Positions 25,461-60,072 of a stretch of 64,000 nucleotides of DNA are shown piece by piece. Both the position numbers and the translations under genes were made by a program. The DNA is from Oasisia sp. SBJ-2009 (taxonomy: Eukaryota; Annelida; Polychaeta; Sabellida; Siboglinidae). Location: assembly GCA_964017155.1 (NCBI GenBank), contig OZ024857.1:11127735-11191734 (forward strand), in the 5' to 3' direction. Under the pieces are notes generated by a model. It was not told the DNA's origin, searched no databases, and saw only the letters and a list, made by a program, of their open reading frames with translations. Position 1 is the stretch's first letter. Every line of letters starts with the position of its first letter.

Positions 25461-26615
25461 ATGGCAGTGTCGAATTTTCAGATCGAGCTCAGTGAGAAAG
25501 GAGCATACCGAGCCGGAGGGGAGATCTCCGGACATGTCATCCTCAACGTTTGGTCCGCGATTGAGATATCGCACATAGAGCTGCTTCTCCATGGCCGAGG
25601 CACGCTGCGCATCTTCAAAGACACGTCCACGTTCCTCGAGATGCCGAAACACGAGGTGTACTTGAAGCAGAAGATCCTGTTGATGTCACCGACAAGTGGC
25701 GCACACACAGTGGTGCTACAACCAGGGCGTTATGAGTCCGCCTTCAAGTACCAGCTCCCAGACGCCCTGCCCCCGTCCGTCGCCCAGCAGGAGTTGCGCC
25801 ACGGGTGCGTCTTCGATATCTCCTACACGGCCCAGGCGAACATGTGCCGTATGCGTAGATCGAGCGTGATGATCATAAAATCAACAAGACGTAGTTTCGT
25901 CATCTGGCCCGAGCACCTGACGACGGCGATAGCACACCAACCGATCAGTCACACGGAGTACGTGAAGCTGTTCTGTCTCCCTGCATCGTCCAATCCCGCC
26001 AAGGTGACAGTGCATCTGAACCGCGGAATCTTCAACCCCGGCGAAAACGTCAAACTGAAGGTCGTCGTGTCGACTGAGAAGTCAACGTGCGTGCAGAGTG
26101 TGTGCGCTTCTCTCGAGCAGGTCACCACGTTCAACAACGACACGATCCGCAAACTCCGCCGCAAGCTAGTGCGCACCGGCGAGGCACACGGGCACCATCT
26201 GTCCGCCGCGACCGTCGGTGCAACGTTCGTCATGCCCGTTCCGACAAACATCGTGCCTTCCGATCTACCGCACTGCCACCTGTTGGAGAACACTTACGTC
26301 ATCAAGGTGATCGTCAGCTTCAAGAAGCTCGCGGGGAGTCTGTCGATCTGTGTCCCCATCACGGTGACACCGCAGAGCACGCACGAGCCCAAATCCCTGT
26401 TTGGTCAGCGGATGACACATTTCCGCTCCTTCGGGAAGCCGACGCTCAACACGACAATTTCAAGTGACTCCGACAACAGCTCAAGCCAGCAAGGGGACAT
26501 TGTTGGACGACATCTGGAGGACCAGGTGATCACCACATACAAGACCCCAGTGCCGTGCTGTGCTTGCTGTCTCGCATGTATGGGGGTCGGTATATGTCAG
26601 TTCGAAGAGAAGTGA
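25461..26615 (+). CDS. alpha-arrestin (arrestin domain-containing protein), single exon
   Basis: An uninterrupted frame of 384 codons starts at an ATG in good context (caagATGG) and ends in TGA. The N-terminal arrestin fold covers roughly residues 5-150 (FQIELSEKGAYRAGGEISG; then LQPGRYESAFKYQLPDALP, the usual arrestin-N signature). The C-terminal arrestin fold covers about 165-315 (VTVHLNRGIFNPGENVKLKV). Alpha-arrestins are cytosolic adaptors that link membrane cargo to ubiquitin ligases of the NEDD4 type. The usual PPxY motif is absent. The tail instead has a cysteine cluster, CCACCLACMGVGIC, which could be lipid-modified (inference). No intron is visible, and the coding sequence is GC- and CpG-richer than its surroundings. 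It may be an old retrocopy or one of the intronless invertebrate ARRDC genes. I cannot assign a specific paralogue. Confidence 0.88.
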   Translation: MAVSNFQIELSEKGAYRAGGEISGHVILNVWSAIEISHIELLLHGRGTLRIFKDTSTFLEMPKHEVYLKQKILLMSPTSGAHTVVLQPGRYESAFKYQLPDALPPSVAQQELRHGCVFDISYTAQANMCRMRRSSVMIIKSTRRSFVIWPEHLTTAIAHQPISHTEYVKLFCLPASSNPAKVTVHLNRGIFNPGENVKLKVVVSTEKSTCVQSVCASLEQVTTFNNDTIRKLRRKLVRTGEAHGHHLSAATVGATFVMPVPTNIVPSDLPHCHLLENTYVIKVIVSFKKLAGSLSICVPITVTPQSTHEPKSLFGQRMTHFRSFGKPTLNTTISSDSDNSSSQQGDIVGRHLEDQVITTYKTPVPCCACCLACMGVGICQFEEK

Positions 26616-26734
26616 ATATGTCACGTATGGACATTGACACAATGCATGACAATGAACGGGATGCTCATAATCATTTCTGTTGTAAACTGTATCTAAGACA
26701 GGACTTGTGCCAGTCATGACAGACACTTGAAATG

Positions 26735-27080
26735 CCCGTGCGGATGTATCAATATGGCCATTTCAAAGGACTGTCACAATGGACATTTTGGATGCCAGCT
26801 AGCTAGGCTGTGTGACAGGATATTTCAAATGCCTACAACTGTAGCATGATGGACACTTAAAGAGCCTATAGATGTGCGAAGAGGGATATTTCATATGTTT
26901 ACTGCTGTAGTCTAAATCATATTTTACATTTCCACATGTGTCGTGGTGGACATTTTAAATGCCTACAGCTGTATCGTGATGGCTATTTCAAATGCAGACA
27001 TCAAATACCCACAGCTGTGTCATAATGGATATATCAAATGCCTACACCTGAGTGAAAGTGTATATTTCAAGTGCCTGGAA
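26735..27080 (+). repeat. Degenerate tandem repeat downstream of the arrestin gene
   Basis: Units of roughly 35-45 bases recur around atttcaaatgcctacagctg and tgatggac. Strong divergence suggests an old array, possibly within the gene's 3' UTR. Confidence 0.6.
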
Positions 27081-27084
27081 ACTT

Positions 27085-30000
27085 GCAAAATATACACATG
27101 TACATACATATCCAGCAAAACTCATACCAGACATGTGACAGAACAATGTTGTTTTGAGGACATTATATGTGTCACCGTCAGGCTGATGACAAACGACACC
27201 GCCACACAGTGACACATGGATGACTCGTTAACTACACAGATACCTGTGTTTGTCTGCTCACTGGAGCGTGACAGCCGAGATAAACTATCTGATGTCTCGT
27301 ATGATATAACCGACAACAAAGACAAGACGTGGAGTTCCGGCTGAACAAACCAGAGTTAGTATTTATCCTATCAGCTTGTTTTCTACTGGCGAAATAACTG
27401 GTTTGGTAGGTCTGTTTGACGTTTGCAAGGTCTTTCAGAATAATATTTATGTTTCTTGTTACACACGTTTTCAATTATTACGGGATAGGGTAAAATAGAA
27501 CAGATATACTCTTTCACTTGAAACGATGGTTTATTGTTGGTGGGATGTAGGAACATCAGCATTTTCTTAGTAATAATTTTCTGATGATCCATTAAGGACT
27601 GTTTTAGTTTACACTTCCTTCCCTCGCAGACTGTTCAATCAAGCACAATCTTGGCTTAACGAGAAGCATTTGGCCACAATTAATTATACATCACGAACGA
27701 TTCACATACAAATGTACACCACTGCCAGGTATTAGAGTGATGAGGGGTGGACTAACTTGCACAAACATTCAAAACTGTGTGGTGCGTGCGTGCGTGCGTG
27801 TCTGAGCTCCAAAATCACAAAAATATAGCTGATATTTTTATACGTATAGTGTAGGCTGGTTGGGTGGCAAATAATTATGTTTTTTTCACGCTCTGATGTA
27901 TACAGTCAAAAATGAGTTACATATTTTCCTTGTCATGAAGATCTCGCGGGTATTTAACCAGATCGTTCAGAAAAATCAAACTAGAACCAGAAATGTTATT
28001 CTGAAAGGCCTGCGCAATGTTTTGTTTGACATAATAATGTTGTGTTCATAGGTAGATGCGCTGTCCTTGTAATTTGTAATGTGAAATGTAAATACAGCTT
28101 AGAATGATACCAAGTAAGCTATGACAACGTGCGATATCTAATCTCGCACCGAACACAATATGACCTTTACCGTGTTTCATATCGCAACATAATTGCAATA
28201 ATGACAAACAGCCGGTTTGAGGTGACTGACAACTTTGTGTAGCAAATGCCACAGCAATGTGTCTCCATGGCAACGGGGAAAACATCGTTGACAAAACGCC
28301 GATCGAGACACGCCTTTGATGTTATGCTAAAAGAGCACCTTTGAGTGCCCAGACCCACGAGATTGTATTTATATTGATTATGGCTGCTTATGGGACCGTG
28401 GAAAGGTGGGGCAGTGACACTGACGTCACTAAATCATCAGTGCAACAGAGGGTGTGGTCCAATCATCGGGAATAAGTAATTAACAACGCAGCACTGCATT
28501 GATTAGAAATTCTGTTTTTGATTGAGGCGTGGTACAGGAAACCGAATATGATGCCTGGCAGCGAGTTGGCAGGCTAGTGGCTTGACTGGCTTTTCAACTC
28601 ACTGTGACCAATTAAGATTATATCTTAACATGAATATTGATGAGAAACGCCCTGTGTTACACTCTGCATATATAGGCTTGTGTGATTATGCACAATCTGG
28701 ATATTCGCAAGCAAATTTACTGCAATGCTGGAATGTTACTGCAGGTGAATCACCAATGGTACATACCCGCGAACACACTGAATGCATTTTATATATACTT
28801 TTAGCATGCATGCATAATAATTCTGTTAGATTGGCTTTAAATGGTTTGTTGTATTATTGACGGGAACACTCTAAACTCGGTTTGAATTAGAATTTGCCAA
28901 AGTAAATGAAAATAACAATTCACGTGAAGACACACTCCTTGCATCTGTCATAATACATTATGTACTTTGTATTATGATTGAAGATTGAAGGCCATCTGCT
29001 AACTGTATGTTTTAATTTTATTCATGTGTAGGTACAGTAACAGCACAACATATAAATTGCTAATTTAAAATGTTTATAGTCATCAGTTACCAACAGCATT
29101 GGGTCCTGCATGAAGTTGGAACTGTTACAAGTTAACCTCACTGCATACTTATTAATAGACAAAAAGCTATTGTTGCTTGACGTAAACATGTACTTTTTCT
29201 GAAATTGTGCCACCACATAATCACGCGACTGTATGTTATTTTTAATCGATTAATAAAAGAACTTTATCTCTAACTGGTATTGTTCTTGTGCTTCATGTAG
29301 ATTTATATTTATATTCAATGTGTGTGTGTGTGTGTGTGTGCGTGCGTGTGTGTGCGTGTGTGTGCGTGTGCGTGTGCGTGCATGCGTGTGTGAGTATGTA
29401 TATGAGACTGTCAGGCAATGTGTGCATGTTGATGTTTGTGCTCTGCATGCCTTTCAGCATGACATGTATGACAATCTTGGGTTAATGAACAAGCATTCTT
29501 GTGTAATTCTGCATCACAAAATATTCTTGTAAAATCATACCATTGTGCAGCCTAGCAATTATGGTTACTTTATACCACATCTCAGTGTATTTCCCACACA
29601 AGAGTGATACTAACACAATAAGAATTCAGAACACTTGTCATGTACATCCACAACAGTTTACTCAGCTAATAAATAATTTTACTAACGTTCCCTGTTGGAC
29701 AATCCCTGGCTGTGGTTACTAATCAGTGACTGATGAATTTAAAATAAATAAGTATGTAACATCATTAAAATATTAATTTAATAATTTGAAATAATTAAAG
29801 CAGAAATATGTCATATAAAGGTTCTTCTTCAGAATAGTCAAAATGAGCACGCCTGAAAAAAAAACATGCAGGTAAAACTATTACTGTGTAGTCTTGGCAC
29901 TGACGGACTAACCACCAGGACACATTTCCAACTACCATCTGGTTTACCAGGTGCTGGATGGGTTTAACTGGGCGAATTAACACTATGAGAAGGCACTGGT

Positions 30001-31395
30001 AAAACTGCAAACAACTCTTTTGTTATATTCACACAACGTGATTCAACATGCACAATACCCCCATTGATTGATGGTGCACTCTGCATTCGTATTATTCACA
30101 GACAAGCTAACAATGAACTACAGCATGGAACTGTCAGCTACATGCCGTGTGTCACTGTGTGGGTGGCTTCAGAGCATCATGTTTGGCGACACAATATTAG
30201 TTTATTACACCATTAATAGATCTATAGCATTTCTGTGTTAACTGTCACCCCACTTTTAATGGCAGAAATCCGGTTAATAATGATTATAGGTTAATGTGCG
30301 TTAAATGACCAACCCCATGGCAGTTACTAAAGAATAGCACATCAGTCAAACCATGCTGTTGCATACATATTTAGGCCACACAATCAACTGCAGGTCAGTA
30401 TATAATTAGTGCCGTTTACGCCCTAATCCAAATTTAATGACATGCAAGTCATCATAACAAGAAGATGTCCAATCAGTGTGAATTAAGAACTGATTAGATG
30501 AGTATTACTGTCAAGAGGAATGATGTACCAGTTGGATTGGATGTCTTTCTGTAGTTAGTTTCCTAAAAAGATTAGTGATGCACTCAAGAGATGGTTTAAT
30601 GGTCAATGGTAGCACACTTTATATTTATGCTAGTTCTTATTACTTAAAATAATAATATATTGTATGGACTCTGCATTGATTATTCCGTTTTGTGATTGAG
30701 ACATATAAATAGTTTCAGTTCATTATCAAGAATATTTGATCCTGATCTTTTGTCCTGGTAAATAATTATATTAAAATAGAAGAAATAATGTCCATATATC
30801 TCATGACAACCATTGTCCCTAACTATATGTGGAATACAATGAGGTATAATTATTACTCAGTTAAATATATTTTGTATACCTGGAATAATTCAGTAGTTAC
30901 TACATGCAAAGACATTACATTAAGCATAGTTTCCAATATATCTGCATTTTTTTCAAAAAGACACACACATATATATATATCTCTCTTTTTGAAATAAATG
31001 ACAAATATAATCGAAACTGTGACAAAAATGTTGCAAATATACCTCATGACCAGTAATCTGTCACAGTATTTTAACAACACTGCATTATCAACCCATATTT
31101 TAAACAATACCCTGACAAATATAGTAATCAATGTTTATATACATACAGACATGGTTGATGGCGATCATAAATACTTAAGCTTTTATTCATTTGGTCAGCC
31201 ATATAAGGAACTTAACCAAACAAAAAATATATGGATGCCTACAAATTCGATAAATATTGGTAATTAGGCGGTGGCCGCTCACTCACAGATTTTATTTCTT
31301 CAGTTGCCTTTTTCCAAATTGTTTTTCACTATAATAGTACTTGTGAGGTTTTGTCATAAACAACATATGTAGTTGGAATTTCAGAAATAATCACA
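27085..31395. other. Intergenic spacer, no gene seen
   Basis: AT-rich sequence with a short GT tract near 29320. No frame resembles a known protein, and no further tRNA folds were found by eye. Confidence 0.5.
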
Positions 31396-31399
31396 AAAG

Positions 31400-31405
31400 A
31401 AAAAA
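31400..31405 (-). terminator. Pol III terminator of tRNA-Glu
   Basis: Six consecutive A on the plus strand are T6 on the transcribed strand, just downstream of the tRNA 3' end. This is the standard RNA polymerase III stop. Confidence 0.8.
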
Positions 31406-31411
31406 TATTGG

Positions 31412-31483
31412 TTCCCACACCGGGAATCGAACCCGGGCCGCCTGCGTGAAAGGCAGGAATCCTAACCACTAGACCATATGGGA
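31412..31483 (-). tRNA. tRNA-Glu (anticodon UUC)
   Basis: On the minus strand the sequence folds as a complete cloverleaf. The acceptor stem is TCCCATA/TGTGGGA with one T-G pair, followed by discriminator A. The D arm is GTCTAGTGGTTAGGAT. The anticodon stem is CCTGC/GCAGG with loop CTTTCAC (anticodon TTC). The T arm is CCGGG-TTCGATT-CCCGG. It is nearly identical to animal tRNA-Glu. There is no intron and no encoded CCA. A run of six T on the transcribed strand follows within 12 bases, so it looks like a functional Pol III gene. Confidence 0.96.
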
Positions 31484-32114
31484 GACACTGATATAAACGT
31501 CTTTAAAATATAAAGTAAATTTAGCGCACTTAGATGGTTCTCCGGAGAAAGTTAAATCGCGTTTTTTATGTTTAGATATATTTTATGTAATTATTAATAT
31601 AGTATAGTATCTAGTAGTATTTCCGATATTATATAAACTAAACTAAAAAGAATACAACACCATACTCGTCGCTAGTCACAAGACCACCGAAATCGTAAAC
31701 GGAGATGGTGCCCCCTAGTGAATCAAACGGAAACAAATTACTGTTATGAAAACTACGTTATGAAGTTTCAGTTTGTAAATCGACATGGATTATCCTGACA
31801 CATTTCACTGAGTGTTAAGCATGGGACAGTTGACATGGGAACCATAACAACAGTTGGCATCATTTCACTGAACAAGAATTGTTGTGGATAATAAAGCCAA
31901 AGACGAGATGGAACAGGGTGAGGGTTAGGCACCTCCCTTTTTCACAGCCTTTGATTTATTAGGTTCGCCTGGTTGCACGGTATTGTATTCAACGTGTCAG
32001 TGTGATATATATCCTGAGTCCCGTTAGTGGGATTACAGTGAAATAGCTGGTCGCGAGTTTAACTTACCTATTTTCACTGCATGCCATTTATCCCTGCAGA
32101 CGAAAACATTTGAT

Positions 32115-32255
32115 TCTAAACCGGAAGGTGAAGGTCGTCATGCCGGAAGTAAAAGTGGAGCAGACGCAGTTGTCCTAACAACGAGACAACAACCGAGAAT
32201 GCAAAGCAGTTGTCAGATCACCGGGAAAGAACTGTCCATGTTTACATAAACGGTA
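32115..32255 (+). promoter_or_regulatory. Candidate KIF9 promoter: ETS motifs and X-box-like site
   Basis: CCGGAAGG at 32121 and CCGGAAGT at 32143 match the ETS/GABP core. GTTGTCCTAACAAC at 32169-32182 fits the RFX X-box half-sites RYYNYY and RRNRAC with a 2-base spacer, though the first spacer base is C rather than A or T. RFX X-boxes are typical of cilium genes, and KIF9 is a ciliary motor. A possible donor (acg|GTAACT near 32250) could join an untranslated exon to the AG at 33445, 11 bases before the KIF9 ATG. That join is inference. Confidence 0.45.
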
Positions 32256-33456
32256 ACTTTGTGAGGTTGGTTTTTACTCCTCAGGATATCACGGATGCAT
32301 ATGTATAACATCACCGCATAATATTTACTTTGCAGTAAAATAACTCTGTATTCTTAGACCCAGCAAGCACCCTCGAGCTCAGCCGCCCCCGATTCCCTGT
32401 TCAGTTCAGTCGGTGTTTAATTGTGTTGCCGCGCTTTTATTTATTATGATTCTTGTGTGGCAACAAGTGACAAGAAAGCCTTCGTTCTAAGCACTGATGC
32501 GGAAGATTGGCTTTATACAGAGACGATTGTGCTATTGATTCGAGATGGTCGGTTTCTTTCCAGTTATGACTTCTTATCAGTCATTGCCACAGATAGCCTA
32601 GGCATTGCATTGGACATATTCAGATTCACATTGCAAGATATTGCAGTAATATTTGGCAAAATTATCTAAGCCTTCTCAGAATGAACTGAGCAATTTACTC
32701 AGTCATTTCATACAAGACTCATCTTGTATGAGGCACATGTACACCAGTAATGGAGTTTGATACTCCTGCTGCATTAGTTCAACTTGGGCTGCTTGGAACA
32801 AATTACCTATAACTATAAGCCTCAGGTTAAGCCGGACTAATTAAGCCAATGCCAGAGTATGCAAGTCTTTGATGAAAATTAAAAGTGCAGGTCTCTCCTT
32901 TACTAGAACTTGCAATATCTTGGCTGCTCTGCAACATGTATAATACAACTTTATTTGGGAGTCGGATTATTTGGCACAAAACACATTCGTCCGTTTGTGC
33001 AATAATTAAAGTTTGGCCTACTTGCTTTCACATGGGCTGAATCAACTCTATCTGCAATAGGCGCCAGCGAGCTACGTGGACCAAATCGATTTTTCTTATG
33101 TTAGGATATATTATTATTTTACTACACAATAATTATTTAGTATTATTTGGAAAATTATCAATCTTACTTTTGTTGGCAATGATCTTTCATATATAATATC
33201 AATGTGTGATAATATTTATCCATCCTGCTTTGACATGCATATTCTTTGTGAGGGGTACCTTTTTTTGCATATTCTTTCATTGCATATTATATATAATACC
33301 ATGTAAGACACCCGTGTTTTTCTTTTGAGTAGTCCTGAAGACTATCATAAGAACACACCTCCTTCATATACATACACCCAAGAAACAGTTACAATCCACT
33401 AATATTACAATAAGAGCAAGAGGTAATTGTGGTTGTGTGTGACAGTGCGAGTCGGC

Positions 33457-55182
<21,726 letters not shown>

Positions 55183-56110
55183 CATCTCGACGATGCGGCT
55201 CGGACGATCCTGCAGTGTGATTCCCTTCCACGGTGACTGTCACTGCTTCCTTCTCGCACGAGGCAAACACTTAATGTTCATCGGTAGAAACGGTAAAAAA
55301 TATACGAAAACATTACCCTGCTACTCACCTGATGTGACATGCCTGCGTTTGTTGATTTCACTCGTCTCGACAAGTGCATGTTGTGGCGAAGACAACCGCC
55401 AAAAGTTGCAAGAGGCGTTCTCGTAGCCGTGGCCGCATAAGCGCGCGTGACACCGATCAACGATTTAATGACACACCATTGTCGCAGAAAACTCACAAGA
55501 TAACAGACAGGAAATCGACATCGCCGTTTAGGTGTGGAAATAGTTTTTGTGTTGTGAGACAGAATGCGTTTACGTGAAGGGTTTGTTTGTAGTTCTATGG
55601 AGACCTGTTACTGACATAGATTTGTCGACTTTGGCAGATCGCTACAGGCGTTTTTATAAACATGCAGTTAACAAATTTCCCGCATATCATTTATGAGTAC
55701 CATGATATCGCACGTAATAACTTAATCGGTTATGGTCGCTCAATTGTTGTTGATATATGCAGACGTATGATATTCTATACTCTTGCCTTGTTGTTCTATA
55801 CTGTTACTTTGTTGCATACACAATTTAAACATAGCAAGTGCTGTGATTATGATACACAACTGTTATACATATTTATACTATAAAACAGCTCCCGTTTACA
55901 GGAGACTGTCTGGCTAGCATATCAACTAAACATGTCGGTGTGTTCTGTTTTCTCATTTCAAAGTGTCACGAGACACAGTTTATTGTAGTTTCTAGCCATG
56001 CGGCTGTGTACGAGGATGCTGCAGCTTCAGTTTACTTACAACCAGAGGTGTAGGTCGGCTTTATATGCATACAGACACAACTTAGGGTCTGCCTCTGTAA
56101 CAATGTGCCA

Positions 56111-56116
56111 AATAAA
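56111..56116 (+). promoter_or_regulatory. Putative KIF9 polyadenylation signal
   Basis: This is the first AATAAA after the KIF9 stop codon, about 930 bases downstream. A 3' UTR of that length would be ordinary. It is assigned by position only. Confidence 0.45.
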
Positions 56117-56779
56117 CTTTAGTCAAATATACCTACAACACGTGTCGATATGGTTTCTCTTTCACTTTAGCTGTGATACTCATTGATGGAGGGTTCTTGA
56201 GCATCTTCACCTTGCAGTTCCACCATCATCAACATCCACTGACAACAAGCGCTTGGCCTAACTGCATGGTCAGATAGAATGAACTGTTACCGATTCTACG
56301 AGATGTTCAGTCTATTTTTATTTAAGCATCGTCTGAAGACATTTATTCAGACAAATGTATGAAGAACAACAGCCAGATTTACTTAAGGGTGTTCTAGTGC
56401 TAACTTATTATCTATTTATTTATTTGTATATATAGGGGTGAGGTTGACCATGGTTTTCATTAGTCATCCTTTTTACCCTTCTCTTTCCTCACCTTTCTCT
56501 ATAACTACTCTATCTCTCCAACTCCTTTAAATGTTCTCCATCTCTGTCCAGTCCCACACTCCTCCCATCTTCTTTGTCCCTCCACTTTCTAGGCATCTAC
56601 TCTCTTCGTCCATTTGTCATCTCACATTCTCTCTACATTTTAGTTTGCTTCTCATCAGTTTCTTCTTAAAGCTTTCTCTCCTCCACCCTCAGTTCCTCCA
56701 TCCTTCTCTATCAGCCCCTAACACCCGTGATTCTTCTCACGCAGTCATCTTTTGAAACCTGCATCTTCTGTTGTTTCTC

Positions 56780-57720
56780 TGTTAGTGCCTTCGTCTCCAG
56801 TAGGTCATACATGTATTCCGAGGTAATACACGAGTAGAGCACCTTTCCTTTGTCTATCTTCCATCACCCCTTCAACGTTTCTGTAAACATTTGCCCTTGC
56901 TGTAACCCTCCTGCAAATACCCATCACCACATTTTGTTCCACTCTGGTATACAACACTGTCTCCAGGTGTATTTCCAGCTCTGCCCCACCCACAATACCT
57001 CTGTATTACAAGCTTACTCTCAGTCCGTGTCCGTTGAACATATCTTTCCACTCTACCAGTTGTTCTTGGAAACCTGTTCCCTCTCGTATCACTGCAGGGT
57101 TGTCTGCATACAACAGTTTCCAGAGTATGTCTTTCATACCCATCTTTCTGCTGCTTTCCATCACAGTGCTAAACAACAGTGGGATAGCTCAGGGCACTCA
57201 AACCAACATTTACTTCAAACACTCCTGACATTCCCGGCCAGTTCACACACCATTCTGCTCTTTGTATTTCCATATGTCCCTTCTACCAACCAGACCTGTG
57301 TGTCTTGGACACATCAGTGTCAATAAATCCAGTCGCTATATCTTCCTGTCCCTCCAGTTTCTACTTTACTCACTATCTCAGGGCAAACATCCCATCAGTA
57401 GTTCCTCTTCCTTTTCAAAACCCCTGCTCTTCTTCATCGATTTCCCCTTCCACTTCTGTTATTATTTTGCCATCCATGATTCTTTCCAGAAACTTCCAAC
57501 ACATGGCTAAGCAAAATAATGCACATATAGTCTATACTTTCCTGAGTCATGCACACGTCTACTTTTCGTATTCCTACTGAGACAATCAGCACTGTTCTTC
57601 AATCCTCTGGGATATTCCTTCTCTAATGCAGGTGTTCAGCAATCTTTGTGTCCACTGTATTCCAACTCATTCAGTATCTCGACTCTCACATCATCAATGC
57701 CTGCCTGCTTACCTCTCTTT
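56780..57720 (-). pseudogene. Degenerate non-LTR reverse-transcriptase pseudogene
   Basis: Read on the minus strand with many stops and shifts, pieces of a retroelement polymerase appear in order: KIKRGKQAGIDDVRVEIL, LLSHVLEV, FEVNVGL, LLYADN where YADD is expected, GLRVSL, and MGICRRV near the end. The catalytic YADD is changed to YADN. It is heavily decayed and cannot make protein. It explains the long but meaningless plus-strand frame at 56850-57326. Confidence 0.65.
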
Positions 57721-57722
57721 AT

Positions 57723-57732
57723 CTTCGTCATT

Positions 57733-57786
<54 letters not shown>
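57723..57786. repeat. (CT)n microsatellite
   Basis: About 30 CT units at the edge of the reverse-transcriptase pseudogene. Confidence 0.95.
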
Positions 57787-57787
<1 letters not shown>

Positions 57788-57925
57788 ATATTTATTTAAG
57801 TCGTTAAAACATATTTATAATAAATATTTAAACATTAACTATATATACACACACACACATATATATGCAGTTATGTGAAGTTTCTTCACACAAATTGAAT
57901 AGCTGCAGCACAAACTGCATAAACC

Positions 57926-57963
<38 letters not shown>

Positions 57964-57989
57964 TATGCACATATATATATATATATATA

Positions 57990-59165
57990 TAATTATATAC
58001 TATATTATTATTATTCAAGGTTTCTCTCATGGTAGATACATTTAAGTACCTTAACGAGAGAAAGACCCATTTTATATTTCAAGAAATTCATGCAGCATAC
58101 AACTGTTTATAATAGTAACTTTGTTCACTATCCACAGTCTAGCTTCCTCTTGCGGCCGAGCCTTGTTAAGTTTTGATAGCTTACAAAAGCATCTTCTTGT
58201 CTATATTTGCTATGCAGTCCAATAAAAAAATGGTTGCTTACAAACTCAGGCTGCAAAACTTAAACAAATTTAGTGATACGCAAAACACATTTTTAAGTGG
58301 TCAGCTGCGATGCAAAAACAGTTATTATTAGTTGTATGCCTACGGTACAAATGCAAAAAACCTATCACAATTCCATTATTACAAGGTGATACAGATATAT
58401 TGAAGATTAAATATATATGTGGTGACACAGATATATTGAAGATTAAATTTAAAATAAGTAATTATTAAATATATAAAACTTCTGTTTTCAATTACCATCA
58501 ACTCGTTAAAAATTGCATAATTTTCCTGACTCTGTCAATATATTATATTATTAAATCTGCCAGTATGTTGGGTTAGTTGCACTCAGCTCACAGCATAAGT
58601 TTCTTTCCAAACATCCAAATTATGCTGAATGTAAGCCCTACATCTCAATGAACTACAACAGGAATGTGTAGCGCGATTACCTCTATCACGTACGTCGCGT
58701 GTTTTTACCTCTCATCCAGGAGATTTCTGACAGCTCGCTGAAAAGAAGGTGTCATTTGTAAACAAACTGTTTTTATTACTGTTCCTTTTCGGAACTCGGT
58801 AATTTCAGATATATATAATATGCAGCATTTAGTTGGTTTAAGGATATAGTTTACGAGACAAAGTCCAAGGTTTGTATGCTATTAGTAATGTCAAATGGTG
58901 TCTAATCAATATCGTTGACTTGTGACTGTGAATGTGAGTTGATCATCTCGCATTCGCAGCCGCGCTGTTTTGCCGCCCCGCCCCCGAAATAAGTCGCTTA
59001 ATGTTACATTTTCTTTATGTGAGCCATTCTTCTAAAAGTAAGAATATTATTTATCGTTGACTCCAGTTTACAACAACTGGTAAATGGGCCAATTAGTATT
59101 CTGTGTTACTTGGGGCTGACATGATCCCAAGTAATTAAGTGATTCGTCCCACCAGTTTCAGTTTG
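57990..59165. other. Intergenic spacer, no gene seen
   Basis: AT-rich, with a small direct duplication near 58380-58450 (acagatatattgaagattaa twice). No supported gene. Confidence 0.5.
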
Positions 59166-59170
59166 AGCGT

Positions 59171-59460
59171 GACACTGAGGGATATGGACGTTATGTCCCA
59201 AGTCACATATGTCCTAGACGATATGGCCTAACTTTATTATTACGTTTTTATGTTATTTTTGCACATTAGTCTTAACATAAATCTAGCTGTTGATATATTA
59301 ACACTAATGATGGCACTCTTTGTAGAACATTTCAAGTCCATTTCATATTTTAACTGTTACTTAGCATCTTGTTTTTGGGACAAATCGTCCACAATATTTG
59401 GGACATAAGCGACTTGGGACATAAGTGACTTGGGACATAACGTCTATAACTCGACACTGA
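59171..59460. mobile_element. MITE with 8-bp target-site duplication
   Basis: The 8-mer GACACTGA flanks the element at 59171-59178 and 59453-59460. Inside, about 36-bp inverted ends (ACGTTATGTCCCAAGTCAC and its complement) bound an AT-rich core. There is no coding sequence. An 8-bp duplication is typical of hAT elements and close to that of Mutator-like elements. The right end carries one extra tandem copy of the end motif. Confidence 0.8.
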
Positions 59461-60072
59461 CAGTTCGGGCAGAATATGTGGGTGGCATAGCCCTAATACA
59501 GCGTTACACTTTATAGAACGTTGCGTGGAAGATTTTAGTACAATTATAATAATTTTTTTATTTCCTTAGCAGATATTCATTCCATGAATTTAGTATATTT
59601 TTGATGTCACAAAATTCCAAAAATTCAACATAATCGGCATGTCACACCGTGATTGTTTCAGGCACATGAATTCATAAAACTTTGCATTTAGCAGGTGTAC
59701 TTAAAGTCAAAGTACTGCTAATGTTTGTATTGATATGTATTATTATCACACTCATTTAAGCATGGTATAAACCTGAGGTAACGAATGTTATAATGGTGAG
59801 ATTGAGGGTGCCAGATTCTACACTTGTAAGTATCTAATTTTGTGTACTTTTGCGTAACTTTTTATTTTGAAATCACTTAATCAGCAGTAAATTGATATAA
59901 CTTTTATCGGCTGTGAGTGTATATAACAGCGAAATTTGTGTAGTGCATAGGCCTCCACTTAGACTTTTTCCCCATGGTGTGCCGATCTTGCCAAACTGAT
60001 CAGTGCATGCATGTAAACACAGTATACATGACCACAAACACACGTTATTTATTAAGTGCGACAAGTGAGAAT

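Noticed and set aside
32421..32669. 82-residue frame between the tRNA and KIF9
   Set aside because: No recognisable family, no clear ATG start and no splice context; too short to call.
56850..57326. 158-residue plus-strand frame
   Set aside because: It is the antisense shadow of a decayed reverse transcriptase.
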